Of a stretch of DNA of 64,000 nt, positions 1 through 11,312 are shown in pieces. The notes under the pieces are model-generated. The model searched no databases. It saw nothing but the letters and a program-made list of their open reading frames with translations, and was not told the DNA's origin. A program made the position numbers and the translations under genes. Numbering within the stretch: position 1 is the first letter of the stretch; every line of letters starts with the position of its first letter. The DNA is taken from positions 1-64,000 of the forward strand of contig NZ_JACHNX010000005.1 in the NCBI RefSeq assembly GCF_014199595.1. The letters are read 5' to 3'. Source of the stretch: Sphingomonas yabuuchiae (GTDB taxonomy: Bacteria > Pseudomonadota > Alphaproteobacteria > Sphingomonadales > Sphingomonadaceae).

Positions 1-136
1 GCTATCCGCCTTGGGGGGGGGGGGGGGGGGGCCGGGGCGGGGGGGGGGGGGGGGGGGGCCGCCCCCCCCCCCCCCCGCGGGGGGGGGGGGGGGGGGGGGG
101 GCCCCGGGGGGGGGGGGCCCCCCCCCCCCCCCCCCC
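1..136. other. Homopolymeric G/C tract, probable contig-end artefact
   Basis: After about 14 ordinary bases the sequence is almost only long uninterrupted runs of G, then C, then G, then C. The glyS reading frame is technically open through it, but the translation would be poly-Gly/poly-Pro, which has no place in glycyl-tRNA synthetase. The abrupt return to normal coding sequence at 137 suggests poly-G read errors or collapsed sequence at a contig edge. A genuine G-rich structured element cannot be excluded from sequence alone. Confidence 0.7.
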
Positions 137-138
137 AG

Positions 139-1284
139 TCCAGCAGCGCCTCGCCCGCGTCGGCCCCTCACCCCGGCCCTCTCCCCGATGGGGAGAGGGA
201 GCGGCTTGCCGATCTGGCGGAGCGCGCCGCGTATCTGGCGAAAGCCGATCTCGTCACCGGTATGGTCGGCGAGTTCCCCGAATTGCAGGGTCTGATGGGC
301 GGCTATTACGCCGCCGCGCAGGGCGAAGACCCGCGCGTGGCCGAGGCGGTGCGCGATCACTACAAGCCGGTCGGGCAGGGGGATGACGTCCCCACCGCGC
401 CGGTGACGGTGGCCGTGGCGCTGGCGGATAAGCTCGATTCGATAATTCAGTTTTTTGCAATCGACCTTCAGCCTTCGGGTTCGAAAGATCCCTTTGCATT
501 GCGTCGTAGCGCTTTGGGTGTGCTTTCCATAATTGGAGCAAACGAGTTGCGTTTGCCGATGCGAAAGGTCTTTTTCGAGCCATTGGCCGAAACACTCATT
601 CGTCTTGACGGGGGCAACAGTCATACACTGGAGCGTCAAGCAACTTACTACATCGAAAATGTTGCGCAGCTACCGGGCAGCGAGGGAATTGTTGAGCGCC
701 TTCAGAAGGCTGTTGAGGATCATAAATACGATCATATTCGTAATTTAACTTCCAGGGATGTTCGAGCCATCGAACAGATAATAAACTTCTTTGCTGACCG
801 CTTTAAGGTGCAGCAGCGTGAAGCAGGTATTCGTCATGATCTAGTAGATGCAGTTTTCTCTTTGAGGGAAGATGATTTCATCCGCCTGCTCGCCCGCGTC
901 CGCGCGTTGCAGGCCTTCGTCACCACGGACGACGGCACCAACCTGCTCGCCGGGTATAAGCGCGCCGCGAACATCCTGAAGAAGGAAGGCGTCGAGGGCG
1001 ACCAGGCTTGGACTGCGCCGACCTATACGCTCGAACCCGCCGAGGCCGATCTGATCGCCGCGCTCGACGCGGCCGAGCCGAAGGCTGCGCAAGCGGTGCA
1101 GGCCGAGGATTTCGAGGCCGCGATGGCCGCGCTCGCCTCGCTTCGCGCGCCGATCGACCGGTTCTTCGACGATGTGACCGTCAACGATGCCGATCCGGCC
1201 AAGCGGACCGCGCGTCTCGCGCTGCTCGCGCGGGTCCGGGCCGCCGTGCATACGGTGGCGGATTTCTCGCGGATCGAGGGATGA
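139..1284 (+). CDS. glyS: Glycine--tRNA ligase beta subunit, 3' part (5' end lost in the G/C tract)
   Basis: This is the C-terminal part of GlyS, which with GlyQ charges tRNA-Gly in bacteria having the two-subunit enzyme. Family segments visible in order are MVGEFPELQG, KDPFALRRSALG, FFADRFKVQQREAG, RHDLVDAVF and the C-terminal anticodon-binding region LLARVRALQAFVTT followed by NLLAGYKRAANILKKEG. The frame stays open upstream to the window edge, so the true start is missing. Two oddities stand out. A REP-like palindrome at about 160-199 is read in frame as PHPGPLPDGERE. From about 438 to 868 base composition and codon use change sharply (ATA, TTT, TTG and CGT codons, many A/T third positions) although the protein remains a plausible GlyS. 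Stop codon TGA at 1282-1284. Confidence 0.85.
   Translation, partial: SSSASPASAPHPGPLPDGERERLADLAERAAYLAKADLVTGMVGEFPELQGLMGGYYAAAQGEDPRVAEAVRDHYKPVGQGDDVPTAPVTVAVALADKLDSIIQFFAIDLQPSGSKDPFALRRSALGVLSIIGANELRLPMRKVFFEPLAETLIRLDGGNSHTLERQATYYIENVAQLPGSEGIVERLQKAVEDHKYDHIRNLTSRDVRAIEQIINFFADRFKVQQREAGIRHDLVDAVFSLREDDFIRLLARVRALQAFVTTDDGTNLLAGYKRAANILKKEGVEGDQAWTAPTYTLEPAEADLIAALDAAEPKAAQAVQAEDFEAAMAALASLRAPIDRFFDDVTVNDADPAKRTARLALLARVRAAVHTVADFSRIEG
160..199. repeat. REP-like palindrome inside glyS
   Basis: A ten-base arm at 177-186 (CCCTCTCCCC) is inverted perfectly at 190-199 around a GAT spacer, preceded by CCCTCACCCCGG. It belongs to the same family as the repeats at 22439-22501 and 41826-41917. 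Here it lies within the glyS reading frame and adds about 13 codons. Confidence 0.7.
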
Positions 1285-1353
1285 GTTGAGCCGGATCGGG
1301 AGACGGGGGCGCACGTTCCTGTCTTCCCCTCCGGCAATATCGCCTTATTAACA

Positions 1354-1380
1354 CCGACGCCTGTGTCCCCAGGGCGTCGG
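1354..1380. promoter_or_regulatory. Hairpin upstream of ppdK
   Basis: CCGACGCC at 1354-1361 is inverted perfectly at 1373-1380 across an 11-base loop, 28 bases before the ppdK start. No T-run follows, so it is not a classical terminator for glyS. It may be a 5' leader structure or an operator for ppdK. Confidence 0.35.
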
Positions 1381-1408
1381 ACGTGACGACCAGTAAAGGA
1401 TCGAACCG

Positions 1409-4069
<2,661 letters not shown>

Positions 4070-4107
4070 TGTCGGGGGGGAGGGGGCTTGGCGGGTTTGT
4101 CGCCTGG

Positions 4108-4257
4108 CCCCTTTCCCTCCCCCATCCCCTCCCGCCTGCGGGAGGGGTGCGTTTCCGGGCTGCGGTTTCGCGTCTCTGGAAAACGATAGGCCAATTTAAG
4201 CGCTGGACGTTTCCGCTTCGCACACCCCTCCCGCAAGCGGGAGGGGATGGGGGAGGG
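4108..4257. repeat. REP pair (BIME-type), family A
   Basis: Two copies of the palindromic unit CCCCTCCCGC(N)2GCGGGAGGGG lie in opposite orientation (about 4108-4147 and 4225-4257), each flanked by a CCCTCCCCCATCC-like tail. About 75 bases of unrelated sequence lie between the arms. The element fills the convergent gap between ppdK and the small gene at 4292. Similar pairs occur at 19375-19482 and 26049-26154. Confidence 0.75.
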
Positions 4258-4291
4258 CCGGGTGTCTCACCGAGCCCTTCACTCACTAACC

Positions 4292-4657
4292 TCACCCACG
4301 CGTCGTCACCCGGTTCCCGAAGTCGAACCACCCGCGACGCTCACCCGCCGGATAGGCCGGACGCGCCGCGACCGGGCGATAGGTCGACGCCGGGGCGGTC
4401 CGCTCCACCACCGGCGCGGCCGCGACCGGCTGGGCACTCGCCAGGCGGCGGTTTTCCTTGTCCAGCTCGGCGATGCGGGCCTGTGCCGCCGTCAGCTTGG
4501 CCTCGGTATCCTTCACCTGTGCGGCATGGGCGTCCCGTTCGGTGGCGTAGCGGGTGCGCCATTTGCGGCCGCCCGGATGGCTCGCCAGCCCGAAGAGCCA
4601 ACCCGCGATGAGGACCAGCCCCAGCACGGCGAACTGCGTCGTCGAAGTGAACAGCAT
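4292..4657 (-). CDS. Small membrane-anchored protein with coiled-coil segment, unknown function
   Basis: I do not recognise this 121-residue protein. Residues about 9-26 (FAVLGLVLIAGWLFGLAS) form one membrane helix. Residues about 35-75 are charged and Ala/Lys/Glu-rich with coiled-coil character, and the C-terminus is Pro/Ala/Val-rich and basic. The architecture suggests a periplasmic or cytoplasmic rod anchored at its N-terminus. It lies 96 bases downstream of tadC on the same strand, where other Tad loci often carry tadD or accessory genes, but it shows no TPR motif and need not belong to the pilus system. Confidence 0.6.
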   Translation of the reverse strand: MLFTSTTQFAVLGLVLIAGWLFGLASHPGGRKWRTRYATERDAHAAQVKDTEAKLTAAQARIAELDKENRRLASAQPVAAAPVVERTAPASTYRPVAARPAYPAGERRGWFDFGNRVTTRG

Positions 4658-4753
4658 CGCGTCGATCCCATCCTGTTGAATTTGGTCTGTTACGACCGGT
4701 CAACGACTGGCGGGGGCGCTGGTTGCGAGTGGCGGGCTTATTGCCCTGCTGTC

Positions 4754-5746
4754 CTATTGTCCGGCGATTAGCGTGTCCTTGATCGAACAGGCGGCGGGGC
4801 CGAGGATGACGACGAACAGCACCGGCAGGATGAACAGGATCAGCGGCACGGTCATGATCGCGGGCAGGCGGGCGGCCTTTTCCTCGGCGCGCATCATGCG
4901 TTCGTGACGGAATTCGGCGGACAGGACGCGCAGCGCGCTGGCCAGAGGCGTGCCGTATTTCTCGGTCTGGATCATCGTCGTGACCACCCCGCGCAGCGAA
5001 TCGAGATTGACCCGCATGGCCAGGTTTTCCAGCGCCTGACGCCGGTCGGTCAGGAAGCCGAGTTCGACCGAGGTCAGCTGAAATTCGTCGCCCAGTTCGG
5101 GATAGGCGCGGCGCAACTCGCGCGAGACGCGGGCAAAGGCGGCATCGACGGTCAACCCCGCCTCGGCGCAGATGACCATCAGATCGAGCGCATCGGGCAG
5201 GCCCTTGCGGATCGCGGCAGTGCGCTTGTCGACCTGGTTCTTGAGCGCCAGGTCCGGAGCCTTATAGGCCAGCAGGAGCGTACCCGCGACGATCATGTAG
5301 CAGCTGAAGCCGCTCCAATCGGCAAAGTCCTCGGTGCCATAGACCCACAGGGCCATGCCGCCGCCCAGGACGATCGGCAGGGCCAGCCGTCCGAAGATGA
5401 CCGCGAACGCCATCTCCTTCGAGCGGATGCCGGCCTGCAGCAGGCGCAGCTGAATCGCCTTGACCTGTTCGTCCTGCAGCATCTTGAGCGCGTCCAGGAC
5501 GGTGCGCATCCGCTCCAGCAACGTTGCGCGGTCGATCAGTTGCGCACGGCGCTTCGGCGCATTGTCGATCCCGGCCTTCAGCAGCTCGCGCCGTTCGTTC
5601 AAGGCGCGCACCCGCTTCGTCATCGGGTCGCGACTGCCGATCAGGGCATAGCCCGCGACCAGCAACGCAAAGACGCAGACGCCCCAAAGCAGCGCGCTGA
5701 GCGATGCGGGGTCGAGGCCGAGAATGGCGGGCGCGGGACTGGTCAT
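4754..5746 (-). CDS. tadC: Tad pilus inner-membrane platform protein TadC (T2SSF family)
   Basis: TadC partners with TadB to form the inner-membrane platform on which the TadA/CpaF ATPase extrudes Flp pilin. The protein has 330 residues. One N-terminal membrane helix (about 18-37) is followed by the type II secretion F domain with LPDALDLMVICAEAGLTVDAAF, more helices near 120-170, and a C-terminal hydrophobic segment ending in ILPVLFVVILGP. Its ATG directly follows the tadB stop (TGAATG), so the pair is translationally coupled. It is the last recognisable gene of the pilus operon. Confidence 0.93.
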   Translation of the reverse strand: MTSPAPAILGLDPASLSALLWGVCVFALLVAGYALIGSRDPMTKRVRALNERRELLKAGIDNAPKRRAQLIDRATLLERMRTVLDALKMLQDEQVKAIQLRLLQAGIRSKEMAFAVIFGRLALPIVLGGGMALWVYGTEDFADWSGFSCYMIVAGTLLLAYKAPDLALKNQVDKRTAAIRKGLPDALDLMVICAEAGLTVDAAFARVSRELRRAYPELGDEFQLTSVELGFLTDRRQALENLAMRVNLDSLRGVVTTMIQTEKYGTPLASALRVLSAEFRHERMMRAEEKAARLPAIMTVPLILFILPVLFVVILGPAACSIKDTLIAGQ

Positions 5747-6727
5747 TCAGATCTCGAAACTGATCATGCGGGACATGATGAAGGCGCCCAGGCCCATCCA
5801 GACGAAGCCCGCCGCCCCGACCAGCATCAGGCGCGGATCGATGAAGAAGCGGGCCATATAGGGCTGGTTGATCATCCAGATCATGCCGAACACGGCAAAG
5901 GGGAGGAAACCGATGATATAGGCCGACGCCTTGGATTCGGACGACATCGCCTTGATCTTCAGCTTCATCTGCGCACGCTTGCGCAGCACCTCGGCCAGGT
6001 TGGACAGCGTCTCGGCCAGGTTGCCGCCGGTTTCGCGCTGGATGGCGATGGCGATGACGAAGAAGCGGAATTCGGGAATGTCGAGCCGGTCGGCGGTTTC
6101 CTGAAGCGCGGCGTCCATGCTGCGGCCGATGCGCATCCGGTCGGTGACGGCGCGGAACTCCTCGCCGATCGGACCCGGCAGTTCGAGCGCGACGACCGCC
6201 ATCGTCTCGCTGATCGGCAGGCCCGAACGCAGGCCGCGGACCAGCAGTTCGATGGCGTCGGGAAAGCGGACGACGAACTTGTTGCGCCGCTTCACGATCA
6301 TGCGGCCGACGACCAGATGCGGCACCCAGAGGCCGAGGGCTATGCCGAGCAGCAGCGCGCCGAAGAAGGGCAGGCCGAAGACCATCAACAGGATCAGCAT
6401 CCCAAACGACAGTCCCGCACTTGCCATGCCATATTGGCCGACGGTCCAGTCGCGTCCGGTACTGTCCAGCCGGGTGGCCAGCTTGGCGGGATTGGGAAGC
6501 AGGCGGCCGAACGCCTTGTCCATCCGCGTGTCACCGGCAAGTGCGATCCCGCGCGAGGCGGCGACGGCCTCCAGCGGCTTGCCGAGGTCGAGGGCGACGC
6601 GACTGCGAAGCCCCGCCAGCCGTCGCGTCTGGCTGCGCGAGCGGGCAGGCGCGGCAAAGGCCGCCATGGCCAGCACCAGCGTCAGGAAGACGCCCATGGC
6701 CAGGATCAGGGTCGCCGTCATCGACAT
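5747..6727 (-). CDS. tadB: Tad pilus inner-membrane platform protein TadB (T2SSF family)
   Basis: A 326-residue partner of TadC. The N-terminal helix is MTATLILAMGVFLTLVLAMAAFA, and a helical hairpin follows around residues 100-135. The F domain has PDAIELLVRGLRSGLPISETM and RETGGNLAETLSNLAEVLR, and there are two C-terminal membrane helices. I chose ATG 6727 because the longer reading frame would run into the cpaE coding end with a non-family N-terminus; from 6727 the protein begins directly with its membrane helix. Only five bases separate it from the cpaE stop, leaving no room for cpaF, which normally sits exactly here. Confidence 0.93.
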   Translation of the reverse strand: MSMTATLILAMGVFLTLVLAMAAFAAPARSRSQTRRLAGLRSRVALDLGKPLEAVAASRGIALAGDTRMDKAFGRLLPNPAKLATRLDSTGRDWTVGQYGMASAGLSFGMLILLMVFGLPFFGALLLGIALGLWVPHLVVGRMIVKRRNKFVVRFPDAIELLVRGLRSGLPISETMAVVALELPGPIGEEFRAVTDRMRIGRSMDAALQETADRLDIPEFRFFVIAIAIQRETGGNLAETLSNLAEVLRKRAQMKLKIKAMSSESKASAYIIGFLPFAVFGMIWMINQPYMARFFIDPRLMLVGAAGFVWMGLGAFIMSRMISFEI

Positions 6728-6732
6728 GGTCG

Positions 6733-7995
6733 TCAGTCGGCCCGGGCCCGCTTGCCGAGCAGCGACTTCAGGTCGAACCGGTCGAGCAGCCCGCGCTTGG
6801 CCGACATGTCGACAATGCCCTCGGCCGAGGCGCAAAGCCGCTGGGTCAGCTCGATCAGCGGCGCGATGGTGCGCGATGTGCGGCCGAGTTCGGCGATGGG
6901 CTTGCCGACCTTGGCGGCCTGGACGACCAGCTTGGGATCATAGGGCATGACGAAATCGATCGGGCGCTCGATCGACCCCTCGAAATCGCTCTGCGCGATC
7001 TCGCACTGGCCGGGCGGCTGGACCCGGTTGGCGATGGTCAGCACCGTCGCCTGCGGCGCATGGGTCTTGGCCCAGGACAGCAGGCGGATCGTGTCGCGCG
7101 CGGCGGCCAGGGTCAGCTCGGTGACGAGCACGATGGTCTGCGCCGATCCGACCAGCATCGGCTGTTGGATCATCATCCCGCGCGGCAGATCGACGATGGT
7201 CGTCTCGAAGTTCAGGCGCATCTCGTCCTGCAACTGGGCAAAGGCCTGGCCATCGGTCAGGATCGGCGCGCTGATCGGCGCTTCGGCCGACAGGATCGCC
7301 AGCTTTTCCGACGCCTTGACCATGGCGCGTTCCAGGAACAGCCCGTCGATGCGGCTGGGATTATCGATCGCATCGACCAGCCCGCGTCCCGGCTCCAGGT
7401 CCAACGCCAGCGCGGCGGTGCCGAAATGCACGTCCAGGTCGAGCAGCGCCGTCGTCCGGTCGAGCCGCTCCGCCATCAGCCAGCCGAGCGAGGTGGCAAC
7501 GGTCGAGGCGCCCACGCCGCCACGCACGCCGACCACCGCGACGCTGCACGTCGCCTTTTCGGGGGCCATCTCCATGGCGCGGGGGGCGTGCAGGATGGTG
7601 CGGGCCTGCGCGATCGTCTCGCGCAGCTGGTCGGCGTTGATCGGCTTCAACAGATAGTCGTGCAGGCCGCTGGCGATCAGCGAGCGGTACAGCCGGACGT
7701 CGTTGACCGATCCGACCGCGATCACGATCGTGCCGGGTTCGCACACTTCGGCCAGATTGCCGATCTCGCTGGCGGGATCGTCGGTATCGGTCAGGTCGAC
7801 CAGCAGGATCTGCGGGCTGGCCAATACCGACAGCGACTGGATCGCCGCGGACAGGCCGCCTTTCATGACCTTGTCGACCGACCATCCCTGTTCGGCGACC
7901 AGCGGGCGGATCGCCTCGACCGTCCAGTCGTCGCTGACAAAGGCGAGGAACGGGTCGCGGACGGTCAGCATGGCGGGTTTCCAGGGGGCATTCAC
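6733..7995 (-). CDS. cpaE: Tad pilus assembly protein CpaE/TadZ, ParA/MinD-like ATPase
   Basis: CpaE/TadZ localises the Tad machine at the cell pole. The 420-residue protein has a receiver-like N-terminal domain (about 1-130, with LLVDLTDTDD and DYLLKPI) and a ParA-type ATPase domain from about 150. The P-loop at residues 158-165 reads RGGVGAST, lacking the usual lysine; such atypical Walker boxes are known in the TadZ family. Translation starts at GTG 7995, which overlaps the cpaD stop (GTGA) and suggests coupling. It ends five bases before tadB. Confidence 0.92.
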   Translation of the reverse strand: MNAPWKPAMLTVRDPFLAFVSDDWTVEAIRPLVAEQGWSVDKVMKGGLSAAIQSLSVLASPQILLVDLTDTDDPASEIGNLAEVCEPGTIVIAVGSVNDVRLYRSLIASGLHDYLLKPINADQLRETIAQARTILHAPRAMEMAPEKATCSVAVVGVRGGVGASTVATSLGWLMAERLDRTTALLDLDVHFGTAALALDLEPGRGLVDAIDNPSRIDGLFLERAMVKASEKLAILSAEAPISAPILTDGQAFAQLQDEMRLNFETTIVDLPRGMMIQQPMLVGSAQTIVLVTELTLAAARDTIRLLSWAKTHAPQATVLTIANRVQPPGQCEIAQSDFEGSIERPIDFVMPYDPKLVVQAAKVGKPIAELGRTSRTIAPLIELTQRLCASAEGIVDMSAKRGLLDRFDLKSLLGKRARAD

Positions 7996-8666
7996 TGTGC
8001 GCCTCCTGCGGAAGCGCCGCCGCCACCGCCGCCCTGGCTGCTATTGGGATCGCGCAGCGTGGTGCCGCCACGCCCCGTCGGCGGCGCGGCGCGCAGGGCC
8101 TTGACCCCGCGGGTGCCCGTTTCGGTATCGCTGGTGGCGGCACCGGGCACACCCTGTACCAGGTCGGTAGGGTTGGCGACCATCGCGGCAAGGTTGCGAT
8201 TGATCGCACAGCCATGGTTGGACGAGGTCTTGCCATCCCAGTCGAGCGCGGTGTCGCTGCGCAGGTCGGGGCAGCCCGGCACGGTGGCACGGGCGCGAGT
8301 CACGACCACGCGGATCGTGGCGGGGGCGACCGGGCTGCGCGTGATCGGCGAGGCGTGACCGAGCAGCAGGCCATAGCGGCCGATGACCCCCGCGACTTCG
8401 CGATAGGCGCCGGGGCCTTCGCCCGCCGGGTCCTCCACCACGACGCGGTCGCCATAGCCGAGATGCAGATTGCGCGCCCAGCCGTCGAGCCGCCGATCTT
8501 CATCGGCCGCCAGCCGTCCGCCGGACAGCGCCAGGTCGAGCGCATAGTCGGTCTGCGACACGACCGGCTGATGCCGCGTTTCCAGATCCGGCTGACCGGC
8601 ACCCATGCAGCCGCCGGTCATCAGCATCAGGCCGAGCGGCATCAGAAGGAGGGGCGAGCGACGCAT
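7992..8666 (-). CDS. cpaD: Tad pilus lipoprotein CpaD
   Basis: CpaD is an outer-membrane-associated lipoprotein that accompanies the CpaC secretin. From ATG 8666 it has 224 residues, with a lipoprotein signal MRRSPLLLMPLGLMLMTGGC in which Cys20 would be lipidated. The CpaD-family regions YGDRVVVEDP and RVVVTRARATVPGCPDL are visible, and the C-terminus is Gly-rich. Earlier in-frame ATGs exist at 8675 and 8696, the latter overlapping the cpaC stop as ATGA, so the true start is uncertain. The lipobox spacing favours 8666. It is overlapped downstream by cpaE. Confidence 0.88.
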   Translation of the reverse strand: MRRSPLLLMPLGLMLMTGGCMGAGQPDLETRHQPVVSQTDYALDLALSGGRLAADEDRRLDGWARNLHLGYGDRVVVEDPAGEGPGAYREVAGVIGRYGLLLGHASPITRSPVAPATIRVVVTRARATVPGCPDLRSDTALDWDGKTSSNHGCAINRNLAAMVANPTDLVQGVPGAATSDTETGTRGVKALRAAPPTGRGGTTLRDPNSSQGGGGGGASAGGAQ

Positions 8667-8692
8667 GGGGCGCATTATCCTTGGGCAGGCGG

Positions 8693-10243
8693 TCATTCGG
8701 AAAAGCCCGGAGTCGGCATATTCTTCTTCTTCGCGGACAGTGCGGTCGCGGCGCCATGCGGCACGGGCGCGACCTCGGCTGCCATCGGTCGACCCTGAAC
8801 CGGCGGGGTCATGGTCGGCACCGGGCGCGGCGTCGACGTGTCGCCGCCGCCGCCCATCCGGCCCAGCAGCACGCGTTCGGCGTCATTGGCCGGACGCATG
8901 CCGTCGGTCGGCAGCGCGATCTCGGAGGGCGAGTTGACCGGCTTCACCAGATAGGGGGTGATGATGATGACCAACTCGGTCTCGTTGCGCTTGAACGCGT
9001 TGGAGCGGAACAGCGAACCGATCAGCGGCAGGTCGCCCAGCCACGGCGTCTTCTCGATCGAATTGTCGCGCGAGTTGGACAGCAGGCCGCCGATCATCAT
9101 GCTCTGGCCCGACCCCAGCTCCAGCGTGGTCTCGGCCCGCCTGGTGGTCAGCGCGGGGATCGAGGTTCCGCTGATCGTGACCGAGCCCACCGAAGACAGC
9201 TGCGACACCTCCGGCCGGACGCGCAGCGAGATGCGCCCGTCGGACAGCACCGTGGGTGTATAGGCCAGGCTGACGCCATATTGCTTATACTCGACCGACA
9301 CCGCGCCGAAGCCGCTGGCCAGCGGAATGGGGATCTCGCCACCCGCCAGGAAGGTCGCGGTCTCCCCCGACAAGGCGGTCAGATTGGGGTTGGCCAGCGT
9401 CGCCACCTGCCCCAGCGACTCGCCCAGGTCGATCGCGCTGAGCAGGTCCATGCCCAACACGCGCCCGCCCAGGCCCAGCGTCGTGCGCTGCGTGCCGGGG
9501 TTGAACGTATATCGGGTGCCGGCCGGAAGACCCGCCGCATCGGTCAGCTTGTCGATGCTGCCCGCATTGCGGCCCGACGCGATGCCGAACACGAAGCCGC
9601 TGGAATTGGCGTCGCGGTTCAACAGGTTGACGCCGATCTGCTTGACGAAGCTGCGATTCACCTCGGCGATGCGGACCTGAAGGTTGACCTGAAGCGGGGT
9701 CGCCGTCTTCAACCGGCTGATGATCCGCGTGTCCTTGCCGACATAGGCCTGGACCAGCCGCTCGGCCTCGGCGGCGTCGTCGGGCGCGGCGATGGTGCCG
9801 GTCAGCAGGATCAGGCCGTTCATCGGCGTGGCGACGATCTGCGCCTCGGGCATGGCCAGCCTCAGCATCCGGCCGATCGAATCGAGATTGTTGCCGATAC
9901 GGACGGTCGCCGCATAGACGACCGCGCCGCCGCGCCCCGTGGCGGAGACGGTGGTCTCGCCGGGCTTCTTGCCGAAGATATAGAGCTGGGTCGGCGAGCG
10001 GACCTGCACATCGGCGATGCTGTCGTCGGCGACGAACAGGTCGGTCATCGGACGGGGCAGGGTGATCAGCCGCGCCCGGCCGGTGTTGATCTCCAGCGCG
10101 CCCGAACCGTCGCTGGCCGGGGTCGAATCACCCGGCCCGGACGGCGCCGACCGCGCGGGCGACGGGGCGAGAAGCAGCGGAGCCAGCATCAGCACGAAGG
10201 CCGAGGTGCGCGGTGCGCGCAAGAGCAGCGAACGAAGCGACAT
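8693..10243 (-). CDS. cpaC: Tad pilus outer-membrane secretin CpaC/RcpA
   Basis: CpaC forms the outer-membrane channel through which the Flp pilus emerges. The protein has about 516 residues: a signal peptide (LLLRAPRTSAFVLMLAPLLL), a pilus-assembly N-terminal domain, a BON-like segment (residues about 120-190) and a C-terminal secretin domain. The secretin end shows GSGQSMMIGGLLSN, PWLGDLPLIGSLFRS and TELVIIITPYLV. ATG 10243 is preferred over TTG 10249. The start lies at the cpaB stop, as expected for a tightly coupled operon. Confidence 0.94.
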   Translation of the reverse strand: MSLRSLLLRAPRTSAFVLMLAPLLLAPSPARSAPSGPGDSTPASDGSGALEINTGRARLITLPRPMTDLFVADDSIADVQVRSPTQLYIFGKKPGETTVSATGRGGAVVYAATVRIGNNLDSIGRMLRLAMPEAQIVATPMNGLILLTGTIAAPDDAAEAERLVQAYVGKDTRIISRLKTATPLQVNLQVRIAEVNRSFVKQIGVNLLNRDANSSGFVFGIASGRNAGSIDKLTDAAGLPAGTRYTFNPGTQRTTLGLGGRVLGMDLLSAIDLGESLGQVATLANPNLTALSGETATFLAGGEIPIPLASGFGAVSVEYKQYGVSLAYTPTVLSDGRISLRVRPEVSQLSSVGSVTISGTSIPALTTRRAETTLELGSGQSMMIGGLLSNSRDNSIEKTPWLGDLPLIGSLFRSNAFKRNETELVIIITPYLVKPVNSPSEIALPTDGMRPANDAERVLLGRMGGGGDTSTPRPVPTMTPPVQGRPMAAEVAPVPHGAATALSAKKKNMPTPGFSE

Positions 10244-10245
10244 GG

Positions 10246-11262
10246 TCAATTTCCATCCCCCATCGGCGCGGCGCCGGATGACGTGGCGACCGAGCGGCCC
10301 CGAGCGACACGCACGCCGGCGTTTTCGGACCTGCCACGTGCCTGACCGATGGCAGGGGCCGCAGGGTTGATGGCGGAATTGTCGTTGGCCATGGCGATCG
10401 CGCCGTGGCTGGGCGTGGAGTCGGTGTTGCGGCCGGGTATGGTGCGGCGCTGATAGCGCGACACGTCCGCTCCGGTGACATAGGACGCCCGGTCGACCAT
10501 CGGCTGGGCGACCGCGCTGGGATCGCCCCCCGCCGCCAGGTCGGCAGGCTGCTCGGCCAGCGCGCGCAGCGACAGCGACAGGGTGCCGACCGTCTGCGCA
10601 ACCGCCAGCTGCTCGGCCATTTTGGGCGTCGTCTCGACGGTGACGGTGGTGAAGGTGTGGACCTGGGTCTTGCCGTCCTCGGCCGCCTGATTGTCGGTGC
10701 GCTGGTCGGTCGCCAACACGCGGATGTTGCGCAGGATCGTCTCCGACACCTTGAGCGGCGGGCCATCGCCGCCGCCTGCGACATCCTGGGTCAGGACCAT
10801 GTCGATCCGGTCGCCCGGAAACACGAAGCCCGCAACCGCGGTCTGCGCCGACACGGGCACGGTGACGGCGCGCATGCCGGGCGTGAGCGCGGCGGCCAGG
10901 AAGCCGCGATCGCCCGGACTGACGACCGCGCCCTGGGTCAGCGGCTGACCGGCGGTGATCGCATAGCGCAGCACGGTGCCCTGCAACTTGGCGATGTCGG
11001 CTTTGCCGCGCACATAATAGGCCCCGGCCAGCATGTCCTTGGGCCAGGGCTGGAACTTCAGGGCGGTGGGGTCGATGATCGTGCCGACCGGCAAGGTGCG
11101 GGTGGCCACCAGGACCTCGGCCTGCGGTTCGACGGGAGCGGCGACCGTGACGGCCTGGGCCTGGGGAACGCTGCTACCGGCGGTGACGGTCCGGGCGAAT
11201 AGGGCCGTGATCCCTGCCACCAGCAGGGCCCCGACCAGCAGTAACACTTTTCGACTGTCCAT
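10246..11262 (-). CDS. cpaB: Flp pilus assembly protein CpaB/RcpC
   Basis: CpaB is a periplasmic or inner-membrane-anchored component that works with the secretin. The 338-residue protein starts with one membrane helix (KVLLLVGALLVAGITALFA) and then a SAF domain (about 47-110, VLVATRTLPVGTIID). A central region (GDRIDMVLTQDV) is typical of the RcpC family. The C-terminus is low complexity and rich in Ala, Ser, Arg and Asn. It lies 50 bases downstream of cpaA and directly precedes cpaC. Confidence 0.92.
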   Translation of the reverse strand: MDSRKVLLLVGALLVAGITALFARTVTAGSSVPQAQAVTVAAPVEPQAEVLVATRTLPVGTIIDPTALKFQPWPKDMLAGAYYVRGKADIAKLQGTVLRYAITAGQPLTQGAVVSPGDRGFLAAALTPGMRAVTVPVSAQTAVAGFVFPGDRIDMVLTQDVAGGGDGPPLKVSETILRNIRVLATDQRTDNQAAEDGKTQVHTFTTVTVETTPKMAEQLAVAQTVGTLSLSLRALAEQPADLAAGGDPSAVAQPMVDRASYVTGADVSRYQRRTIPGRNTDSTPSHGAIAMANDNSAINPAAPAIGQARGRSENAGVRVARGRSVATSSGAAPMGDGN

Positions 11263-11312
11263 CCTGCGTTCTTCGGCCTTGGCCGAGCCCGATGCTCGGT
11301 TCGATTGGTTGG

